A stretch of 64,000 bases of DNA, taken from the NCBI GenBank assembly GCA_014843695.1, contig CM026402.1, positions 20,569,776-20,633,775 on the forward strand, read 5' to 3'. Source of the stretch: Archivesica marissinica. Lineage: Eukaryota; Mollusca; Bivalvia; Venerida; Vesicomyidae. The position numbers and the translations under genes were made by a program. Positions 55,821 through 64,000 of this stretch are shown in pieces. The notes beneath the pieces are model-generated. The model did not search any database, was not told the origin of the DNA, and saw nothing but the letters and a program-made list of their open reading frames with translations. Within the stretch, counting starts at the first letter, position 1. Each line of letters starts with the position of its first letter.

Positions 55821-56034
55821 TTCCTCAGAGAAAAATACCTTGTGGATACTACTTTCTGGCAATAAACTGACATTTAAGAATAGATCTGGCAACACTGTTA
55901 GTCTTCTGACATCATACTGGTGTTACAAGGGCTTACAACTAGCAACAAAAAGAGTCATTCTGACAAACAACTGGTCTTATCAGGGATCATCCCTCTGTCT
56001 GTATGATTGCACGCTAGCTGTCAAAAATAACAGT

Positions 56035-56446
56035 TTAACCCTTTCCTTCATAGAGATTTAGGTTAATATAGTATTATATCTCCATAAAAACGACAGCCAT
56101 TTAGCTATCATGCAGTGGATAAGTAGTCACCATATCTATCCCACCTCCATAGATATTACTGGGACTACACAGGAGATTCTGGCCTTAATTATAAACATTG
56201 GTTTGGCTGCTACATTGTCAATGTATGTCGTATTGGTAATGGCATCAAGAGGTGCTTCTATGAGGGAAAGGATTTATGAACATTGGTTTGGCTACTACAT
56301 TGTCAATGTATGTCATATTGGTAATGGCATCAAGAGGTACTTCTATGAGGGAAAGGGTTTATGAACATTGGTTTGGCTACTACATTGTCAATGTATGTCG
56401 TATTGGTAATGGCATCAAGAGGTGCTTCTATGAGGCAAAGGGTTAA
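56035..56446 (-). mobile_element. TIR-2 copy with triplicated right end
   Basis: One TIR-2 body followed by three tandem copies of about 85 bp of its right end, each finishing CTATGAGGGAAAGG or a close variant. Bounded by TTAA on both sides. Confidence 0.83.
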
Positions 56447-56458
56447 TATGTATTCTTA

Positions 56459-56567
56459 AGAAATTCCACGACATATTTCCAAAGAAAAGCACATTAATCA
56501 ATTGTCATCAGATACAATTATTTGAGCTATTTACGGCCTTTATTTTTCCCAGAATGCAAAAGGTTAG
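56459..56567. mobile_element. TIR-4 copy, left part missing
   Basis: Contains CGACATATTTCCAAAGAAAA, GATACAATTATTTGAGCTAT and the right end CCCAGAATGCAAAAGGTTA. Confidence 0.65.
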
Positions 56568-57268
56568 TTGAAATTAATTATAGCGTTGTGAGTATTTGAC
56601 ATGGACGTAATTCACAATGGGAATAATGTAGTATATTCATTTCTTGGGCTTATAACAATTACGTTCTGCCCAGACATCCTAAAATTTGCTCTGCAAATAA
56701 CAGTAATTTCACGGGAGAAATAAAAAATAGCCATTCGTAATTCCAGCCTCTCGGAATCGTTAGCTTGTGTTATGATATATAGTAGTGATATAAAAGGGTA
56801 TACGTATTACATCGATCCACGCAAAGTTTCTCGGAATTGTCATCAGTGAGTGTTAGTTACATTCTCAGAAGACTGATACAATCTTAGCAGCAGACGACAT
56901 AAATAATAGCTATTGCGAGAAAGTAATGTTTTCAAGTTATTTTTATTTGGTCAGTGTAACTCGATTCCTCTGTTTTTATCATTGTTTCCTTTGCACAACA
57001 TGCTATAAATTTTCAACCACTTTCTCATCTTATAATTATTAAATCTAGACGTGTATTATACAGTTATCCTGGATGTACTACCGGTAGTTTCGGTGACCCT
57101 AAGGATATTTTGTAAATATATTGAATGGAACACACAAATAAATAGTAAAATTGCTATCCTACCTTAGTTTTTTTCCCTTTCCTATCTGTCTGACAGAAAA
57201 CAGAATGCATTTTTCACATGGATGCCGCCATTTCCATGACCTATATTCTTCTAGGAGGAGATTATTAT
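56568..57268. other. No gene recognised; ANKS1 intron 3 spacer
   Basis: AT-rich. A GTTTCGGTGACCC phrase near 57085 resembles the end of TIR-10 (57269-57911). Confidence 0.4.
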
Positions 57269-57911
57269 GCACATGTTTCGTCCGCCTCCATGGTCGAGTG
57301 GTTACGGTCGCTGACTTGTATACCACTGTAACCTATCATCACTGATGGTCACGGGTTCGAGCCCCGCTCAGGTCGTGTCTCATTTATATGAAAAAGTTGG
57401 CAGTTTCTTACGGAGGTTGGTACACCCAAGTACTGGTTAACCGCTGGAGCCTGCCCAGGACAGGTGTTGTTAAGTAAACTGCCTGCCGGCGATATAGCCC
57501 AAAATGGTGCTGATGTAGGCATAAAAACCCGAAATATAACATATAAGCACATGTTTCAGTGACCCTCTGACTTTAGAAAGGGAAAAATTGTACGTGACGT
57601 CACCTGAACTTGCGAAACAGATGACAAAATAGTCACCGGTACAAGAACTCATATGGTCATTTTGACCATATTTTATGGGGTACGGATATGTTAAAAAGTA
57701 ATAAGAAAAACAGTTAAAATTCATGTCATAATATAGATAATACTGCTACTTACTTGTTTGAAGCGCATCTTCACCTATTTATTTGTAAACAAACAGCTGT
57801 CAACTAGGTCATCATTAACACAAAAAGAGATGACGTCATAGCTCTTCAGGAAGAAGGTAACTCACTGATTTCAAAAGGTCACCGAAACAGGTGGGTCACC
57901 GAAACATGTAC
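57269..57911. mobile_element. TIR-10 element with a SINE-E in its left end
   Basis: Left end ACATGTTTC, continued after the SINE as AGTGACCCTC. The right end GGTCACCGAAACATGT (about 57892-57907) is its inverted partner, preceded by another GGTCACCGAAACAGG. Without the SINE it is about 365 bp. Non-coding. Confidence 0.55.
57280..57546 (+). mobile_element. SINE-E copy, full length, tail variant 2
   Basis: Nearly identical to 37326-37601. Flanked by the perfect 11 bp repeat GCACATGTTTC (57269-57279 and 57547-57557). Confidence 0.92.
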
Positions 57912-57927
57912 GTCCACGATAATATGT

Positions 57928-57976
57928 ATAAGATCTTACATGTTTATTTTATGAAACAAGTTTTGGAATTGTGCTA
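57928..57976. repeat. Single TIR-7 arm
   Basis: AGATCTTACATG, TTATTTTATGAAACAAGTTT and GTGCTATTAA match the inverted arms around the TIR-2 array at 32898-34456. Confidence 0.55.
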
Positions 57977-58228
57977 TTAAGGGAGCCATTATATTATGAA
58001 AAAAATATTTACCATAATAAAATTGTGAGGATTCAGTCAGGCATGAGAAATAGGGGCAGGCAGGGAGGAACATCTGGCAATTAATACATCCCTCCTATGT
58101 AATTAAGTAGTTTATTTATACATGCCTAGCTACCTTTGATTTCACATTCATAGCCATGGAGGTGGGGGTGTGCACTGTAGTGATGATCTCTGGAATAGAC
58201 ACCCACTAATCCCATTACAAAAATATTT

Positions 58229-58457
58229 GACCGCCTCTGTTATCGAGTGGTTATGGTCTACCTATCATCACTGATCGTCACAATTTGGAACCCCGCTCAG
58301 ACCGTGTCTCTTTATATGAGAAAGTTGGCAGTTTCTTACGGAGGTTGGTGCACCATGTACTGGTTAACCGCTGGAGCCTGCACAGGAAAGGTCTTGTTAG
58401 ATAAACTGCCCGTCGCTCAAATGGGCAACCGGTAGTGACGTTAAATAAACTTTTAAA
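58229..58457 (+). mobile_element. SINE-E copy, tail variant 1
   Basis: Head with a deletion in the anticodon region and the standard SINE-E body. The tail is CGTCGCTCAAATGGGCAACC, GGTAGTGACG, then AAATAAACTTTT: the SINE-A-type stem tail on a SINE-E body. Confidence 0.87.
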
Positions 58458-58698
58458 AAAATGCACAAATATCAGATATAGCCATGTTTCTCTGTCACAT
58501 GTACTTGGGTGTTATAGTACATCTCTCCTTGTGCAATAATGTTGTTAGCTATTTTATAATGTATATTGTGCAAACTGAATGATACAGAGGAGGAATTCCA
58601 TAGACTGATATCATTGTAATTGACTTCTGGAAATTGCTAGATTGATTATCTCTTTATTTTGATTGAATCTGAATGTTACAGATCTTCCCTGGATATTT

Positions 58699-58857
58699 CA
58701 CCCATTAATACAACAAGTAACTGACATGGACTTGTCCATGCTATTTTTAGACCAATAAATTTTTGTAATAAATGTTTAAAAATAGTAATAGTATTGGCAA
58801 TAAGTGCAGATCCTGATGTAAATCTATTTAGAGGTATGTGGTGTTGAAAGTGTTAAA
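58699..58857 (+). mobile_element. TIR-1 copy, decayed, hairpin deleted
   Basis: The ends are recognisable (ACAAGTAACTGACATGGACT; GTGTTGAAAGTGTTAA), but the central palindrome is missing after GTGCAGATCCTGATG. A separate right-end fragment of the family is at 58959-59016. Confidence 0.7.
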
Positions 58858-59156
58858 GACACAACAAATTTTATATTTTCCGAAAGAAGCACTCCTTGTA
58901 CAATTGTCATCAGCATTCGCTTTAGATTGATCAACAAGGAATTCGTACATGTACGTTAATCTGGATCTACACTTTTTGTAAGCCTATTTAGAGATCTGTA
59001 GTGTTGTAAGGGTTAATAAACAGTTTCCGATGCATACATGTATATATAGTGTTTTCCTCGATAACACTTGTCTTGAGGTGGTTGCAGTTATTAACAGGTT
59101 GGATTGAAAACCCAGTGGTTGTAAGTTCCATTGTAATAATAATAACAGTAATGAAT

Positions 59157-59343
59157 TGTTGGGAGAAATGAGAAAAGGCGCGATTACGTCCTTAAATGGT
59201 TAAAATACATGTATGAAAATTGTAAAAAAAACCAAAAACTATTTTTAAAAAAACTTTTTGAGAGAAGTGGAGGCCCCAGGGGGCAAAGTATGGGCCCCTA
59301 ATATGACTATTTCGCCCAAATCTCCTCTAGAATGAGCCCTTGA
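59157..59343 (-). mobile_element. TIR-3 copy, partial
   Basis: TTGGGAGAAATGAGAAAAGG at the left and CTCTAGAATGAGCCCTTGA at the right, with an internal deletion. Confidence 0.7.
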
Positions 59344-59528
59344 TTCTATATATTGAGCATATAAAAGTACACTTAATGCTTTTGGAGTTGAGGCATATTT
59401 CTGTATCTTGCACTATCCTCCCGAAAATAATTTGACTAAAATACGTCTGGAGGCGCTATGCTTAATAATCAGGGCATGATTATAAATAAACTTTTATTAT
59501 AAACAGAAATATTAGTTTATGCATATGT

Positions 59529-59707
59529 ATTTAGTTTGATTGCGAAACAAGTTCATACAACTTATATTAATCACTCTCGAAACCTCATTCCTGATGGAAT
59601 CCATCGCTACGAGTGAGAGAGAAGAGGACAAGGTGGAATTTAAATACCTTGCCTACGGGCACGCTCGTAATGGCTTGATTGTGCCCTTAGCCAAGGCATT
59701 TAAATTA
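59529..59707 (-). mobile_element. SINE-C copy, rearranged
   Basis: Minus-strand tail and body to about 59675, joined directly to a short plus-strand piece of the same body (GATTGTGCCCTTAG, AAGGCATTTAAATT). The two form an imperfect inverted pair, probably from template switching or an inversion. Confidence 0.7.
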
Positions 59708-59737
59708 CATCTAGTTTCCTACAAGTCTATTCACTAA

Positions 59738-59932
59738 ATGATGCATGCTTGACTCTACCATTGAACTATCCGAATGAATCTATCATATTCCTCGTTCTAT
59801 AATGTTGCATGCTTGCCTCTACCATTGAACTATCTGAATGAATCTATCATATTCCTTGTTCTATAATGTTGCATGCTTGCCTCTACCATTGAACTATCCG
59901 AATAAATCTATCATATTCCTTGTCCTATCAGT
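59738..59932. repeat. Tandem repeat, 64 bp unit
   Basis: Three copies containing GCATGCTTGCCTCTACCATT, GAACTATCCGAATGAATCTA and TCATATTCCTTGTTCTATAA. Confidence 0.9.
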
Positions 59933-60103
59933 TCTTCTTTCTTCTGAGTCTATCTCAATCAATTACTATATGTACTTGTTTCACCTTAATGATCTCGTTA
60001 TCTTATTTATAGTCTAATTTACAGTTCATTATTAAAACGTTTACCTACCATTATTTCAAATTTAAATTAATAGTTTAGAAAATATTATAACACTGTCATT
60101 GCA

Positions 60104-60621
60104 TTAAAGCGACACTACATCAGTGAAAACGCAAATTTCTACAGATTGTATTTTCCTATTATATGGTATAATTTCCCCCCAAATATTTGCCTCAAAAACG
60201 GAGTACTTCAATTAATAAACAAACGTCGTATACGCTGTTTGTTGACATAACAATATAATGTAAATTGGGTCGACATCCATGCATAATACAACTCGTGTAT
60301 CCTGAATAACACGATTTATGGTACAGAATTACCGTTATATCTCACATTTGTGCCTATGCATATTTATTTGTAGACTAATCTTAGTTAAATTATCCATAAA
60401 CGACATTATCTCGCATTTAGTATTGACTCCGATGACAAACGTACGTCAATTCAGGAGCATGGATGACCGTTATATGAAATCCTATTTTCAATTTTGAAAG
60501 TTTGTATACCACAAAAACACTGTTTATTGATTCAATATTAGTGTTGGAATTTGCGGCAGCAATGCATTTATACTTGCAAAAATGCATTTTATTTGCTTTT
60601 TGCGACGTAATGTCGCTTTAA
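60104..60621. mobile_element. TIR-6 copy (family reference)
   Basis: About 518 bp, TTAA-bounded, with ends TTAAAGCGACACTACATC and a right end carrying GACGTAATGTCGCTTTAA. The body contains TATTATATGGTATAATTT and CACTGTTTATTGATTCAATA. Non-coding. Confidence 0.82.
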
Positions 60622-60718
60622 GTACTTGCTATAGGAGAAGACCTATATAAGCTATAGCTTTCGGTTCTAATCCTTTTTCATTCATGTATCTAAATTTTGT
60701 GTAAACTGTATATTTGTA

Positions 60719-60903
60719 TACAGTCAAACCTGTGTTAGTGGTCACCTCTATTAAGCAGCCAACCTCTATTAAGCAGCCAGTTTCAAGATTCCCAATATGC
60801 TAGTTTACTATACATTTGACCTCTATTAAGCAGCTGCCTGTACTAAGCAGCCACTTTCAGTGATTCCCTTTGATGGCTGCTTATGACAGGTTTGACTGTA
60901 TGC
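60719..60903 (+). mobile_element. TIR-9 copy, complete (family reference)
   Basis: About 185 bp with ends CAGTCAAACCTGTGTTAG / GACAGGTTTGACTG and TA at both borders, as in Tc1/mariner-type insertions. The body has repeated ATTAAGCAGCCA phrases, which may predispose it to tandem expansion. Non-coding. Confidence 0.78.
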
Positions 60904-61293
60904 TGTAAGGTTTGAAATAAACTATGTTTAAACTAAACTACGAGCCAGCATACTTGTATACAATTGTTCTTTACATTATGTCCTTTGTTCACTGAGATTA
61001 CTTCACCTTTTACTCTTTGAGCTATGTGTTCACAAGATTTTATACGTAAGAACGTCTGTCAGTGATTCAACACAGAATATACTCTAATTTAGACTTCCTA
61101 TTTGACCTGAAACAACACATTATCTTTACGGTTAAGAGTTGATCAATTATACTGTAACATAAAACTTCTCTCGGGTTCAATCAATGGACCGGGAAGTAAC
61201 TGAGATGGTATTGTTGTCGCCAGATCGAACATGTGTATTTTCCTCCAGTTTTCATCCTACATATGAATATCAACATCAAGTATATGTCCAATT
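60904..61293. other. No gene recognised; ANKS1 intron 3 spacer
   Basis: No repeat family or exon recognised. Confidence 0.4.
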
Positions 61294-61519
61294 AAGGCCG
61301 TCCGATTAGCGTAGTGGTTAGCACGCTCGCTTTTCACCAACGATCCTCAAACCGGGAAGTATGTGAGATGGTACGGTCAGGTGGGTTTTCTCCGGGTACT
61401 CCGGTTTCCTCCCACACGAATGACCACATATACGCTTTCATCTGAGCCAACGAGAGTGATTAATATAAGTTGTTAAAACTTGCTTCGCAATTGTTGTAAA
61501 ATAAATAAAGTTTAAACTT
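61294..61519 (+). mobile_element. SINE-D copy, full length (family reference)
   Basis: tRNA-like head GATTAGCGTAGTGGTTAGCA; the B-box region is rearranged by a small deletion (ACGATCCTCAAACC). The body has GGGTTTTCTCCGGGTACTCC and CACACGAATGACCACATATA. The tail AGAGTGATTAATATAAGTTG is shared with SINE-C. Confidence 0.83.
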
Positions 61520-61561
61520 GAAACTTTAATTATGCATTTTCATCCATTCCAATGACACTGG

Positions 61562-61635
61562 TTAACCCATTCAACACCAAGTAACTGACATGGACTGGTC
61601 CATGATATTTTTAGACCATAAATTAATAAGAAAAT

Positions 61636-61709
<74 letters not shown>

Positions 61710-61722
61710 CATATATACATAG

Positions 61723-61772
<50 letters not shown>

Positions 61773-61799
61773 CACACACACACACACACACACACAACA

Positions 61800-61841
<42 letters not shown>

Positions 61842-61940
61842 ACACACACACACACACCACCACACACACACACACACACACCACACACACCACACACACA
61901 CACACACACCACACACCACACACACCACACACACCACACA

Positions 61941-62033
<93 letters not shown>

Positions 62034-62231
62034 AACACCAACACCAACACCAACACCAACACCAACACCAACACCAACAACAACACCAACACCAACACCA
62101 ACACCAACACCAACACCAACACCAACACCAACACCAACACCAACACCAACACCAACACCAACACCAACACCAACACCAACACCAACACCAACACCAACAC
62201 CAACACCAACACCAACACCAACACCAACACC

Positions 62232-62292
<61 letters not shown>

Positions 62293-62303
62293 CACCACAC
62301 CAC

Positions 62304-62342
<39 letters not shown>

Positions 62343-62523
62343 CCTCCATTTCTGAAGAGCATAACATATTTACAAATCATTACTGTGGTGTGGATTAGAC
62401 CAGTTAATTTATCAAAATTGGTAATTTTATCTAAAAATAGTAATATTACTGGCAAAAAGTGCAGATCCTGGATCTACACTTTTTGTAAGCTTATATAGAG
62501 GTCTGTAGTGTTGAAATGGTTAA
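61562..62523 (+). mobile_element. TIR-1 copy split by a compound microsatellite
   Basis: The left part (61562-61640) matches TIR-1 up to the ATTAATAAGAAAATTA segment. The right part (about 62395-62523) resumes at TTAGACCAGTTAATTTATC and ends at TTAA. In this copy the central hairpin is deleted precisely between the GATCC and GGATC arms (GCAGATCCTGGATCTACAC). Confidence 0.8.
61639..62340. repeat. Compound microsatellite (GATA)n, (AC)n, (ACCAAC)n, (ACA)n, (AC)n
   Basis: In order: about 17 GATA units, about 300 bp of AC repeat with scattered C insertions, about 200 bp of the ACCAAC hexamer, about 60 bp of ACA, then AC again. The Cys/Val/Trp-rich open frames of 230-294 codons on the minus strand are translations of this microsatellite. 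Confidence 0.96.
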
Positions 62524-62575
62524 TATAAGGTGTTAAAGCTAAATATGTTTCGCAATCATTGTAAAATAAATAATG

Positions 62576-62948
62576 TTAAAGCGACACTACATCGGTGAAA
62601 ACGCAAATGTCTGAAGAATGTAATTTGCTATTATATGGTATAATTATTTTCCAAATATTTATTTACCGTGATATCTCACATATGCGCCAATTTTAGACAT
62701 AAATCTTAATTAAAGTATCTCTAAACGAAAGTATCACGTGTTTAGTATTTACTTCAATGACAACAAACGTCAGGAGCCTGGATGACCGTTATATGAAATC
62801 CTACTTTCACGTTTGAAAGTTTGTATACCACAAAACCACTGTTTATTGATTCAATGTTAGCGTTCAATGTATTGAGAAGAATTTTGTAGTATCAATGTAT
62901 TTATACGTGAAAAAATTATTTGCTTTTTGCGATGTAATGTCGCTTTAA
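62576..62948. mobile_element. TIR-6 copy, internally deleted
   Basis: 373 bp, TTAA-bounded, ends TTAAAGCGACACTACATC / GATGTAATGTCGCTTTAA. Shares the body of 60104-60621 with a central deletion. Confidence 0.83.
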
Positions 62949-63610
62949 TACGTAACATGAAAATCAATTGAAAAATATGCAACTTGCCATTAGTTGTTCA
63001 CAATCAATTTTCGTGCTACATTGGTTTAACTTTTCACAGTTACTCGTTGAGACAAATTGTTCTATTGAGTTGCATTGGTTGCTTTCAGGAAGAGAGTTAT
63101 ATATATATAGCTGCCACTCTGGCAGTGATGCCATTAATTATGTAAATATTGTATGTTCTGTCCTGTAAATAAGGGTATATAATGAATCTTTATGATCCAA
63201 GGGAGAATTAATATGCGCTGTATCAACGCTGAAGGCATTGTTTGTTGTCTGGCAACCAATTTCCGGCAACATTTATCCACAAGCACGTTCCTGCGAGAAC
63301 TACCAGGAAGAATTAGTGGTACTTTGTTGATGCGTCCTGGCATTTACGAGGGGGGGGTATGGGTTGGTGTTTGGCTATTTTTTTAAAATAGGTACCGTTA
63401 TCTGTTTAATGAGCATGGCAGTCGCTACGTTGCCAGGTCAAATCACATACAGGCGTAACAATACTTTGATATTATAGTGGGTGGTGATAAAATATTTAAA
63501 ATAATTTTTTTTATAAAATACATAATACAATAAAATACAATGCACAATTATGTGCTTGGATAGAAGAATTGGACAAGCAAAACCAAAAAAAATAAAATAT
63601 TTTTCTTTGT
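62949..63610. other. No gene recognised; ANKS1 intron 3 spacer
   Basis: AT-rich. A short open frame at 62968-63168 is not conserved to my knowledge. An 8 bp G run lies near 63351. Confidence 0.4.
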
Positions 63611-64000
63611 TTAACCCTTTCCTTCTAATATACTATTATATCTCCATACAAACAACAGCCATTTAGCTATCATGCAGTGAATAAGTAGTCGCCATATCTA
63701 TCCCACCTCCATAGATATTACTGGGACTACATGAGATTCTGGCCTTTATTATAAGCATTGTTTTGGCTACTACATTTCAATGTATGTCGTATTGGTAATG
63801 GCGTCAAGTGGTGCTTCTATGAGGGAAAGGGTTAATGTATGTTGTATTTGTAATTGCGTCAAGAGGTGCTTCTATGAGGGAAAGGGTTAATGTATGTCAT
63901 ATTGGTAATGGCATTAAGAGGTGCTTCTATGAGGGAAAGGGTTAATGTATGTCATATTGGTAATTGCATCAAGAGGTGCTTCTATGAGGGAAAGGGTTAA
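63611..64000 (-). mobile_element. TIR-2 copy with tandem right ends, cut by window edge
   Basis: Begins TTAACCCTTTCCTTC with a short deletion, then the TIR-2 body. The roughly 55 bp right end, with CTATGAGGGAAAGGGTTAA, then repeats at least four times and reaches the window edge. Confidence 0.83.

Noticed and set aside
55591..56061. 156-codon open frame as a gene or ANKS1 exon
   Set aside because: It spans a degenerate 62 bp repeat and unique sequence, and has neither ankyrin features nor splice sites in a matching phase.
61540..62455. Cys/Val/Trp-rich open frames of 233-294 codons
   Set aside because: Translations of GATA, AC and ACCAAC microsatellites.

Overview
The window is animal nuclear DNA, most likely from a bivalve mollusc. 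It is AT-rich and has spliced genes with GT-AG introns. It carries many short tRNA-derived SINEs of several families, palindromic DNA-transposon derivatives, and an unusual number of minisatellites. The lineage call is an inference from the repeat style and the two conserved genes. Nothing bacterial was seen: no operons, no CRISPR array, no prokaryotic genes.

Two conserved genes are supported, and they are arranged head to head. On the minus strand is a TMEM86-type lysoplasmalogenase (YhhN family). Its main coding exon is 19920-20792, and its first exon appears to be a seven-codon exon at 28122-28142, separated by a 7.3 kb intron. On the plus strand are the first three coding exons of an ANKS1 (Odin-like) ankyrin-repeat adaptor: 28548-28711, 36559-36636 and 49875-50046. 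The reading phase is kept across both introns and the gene continues past the right edge. The start codons are 405 bp apart. The interval holds three CCAAT boxes, two CRE-like sites and an E-box, so a shared bidirectional promoter is likely. The two proteins have no known common pathway (ether-lipid catabolism versus receptor-tyrosine-kinase signalling). Their link here is position.

Layout: 1-19.9 kb is the region downstream of TMEM86, with no gene found. It is filled with minisatellites (units of 49, 15, 29, 76, 60, 30, 51/43, 35 and 34 bp), SINEs and terminal-inverted-repeat (TIR) elements. 19.9-28.1 kb is TMEM86 and its intron, which contains 62-65, 21 and 43 bp arrays and a 665 bp TIR element with clustered subterminal repeats. 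28.7-64 kb is ANKS1 intronic sequence with more arrays (28, 40, 33/37, 18, 19 and 38 bp units). It also holds a 1000-N assembly gap inside one array, nested transposons, a broken non-LTR reverse transcriptase (31.2-32.2 kb), a broken DDE-transposase-like gene (51.9-53.1 kb) and a 700 bp compound microsatellite.

The main theme of the hunt is that mobile elements and tandem repeats are linked. At least three unrelated TIR families carry tandem expansions inside them or made from their own ends. One family (TIR-1) inserted twice, in opposite orientations, at the same TTAA of another family (TIR-3). Several arrays show clean higher-order duplication (451 bp and 570 bp). The long open frames inside arrays follow from repeat units whose length is a multiple of three or that lack stops, and I do not call them genes.
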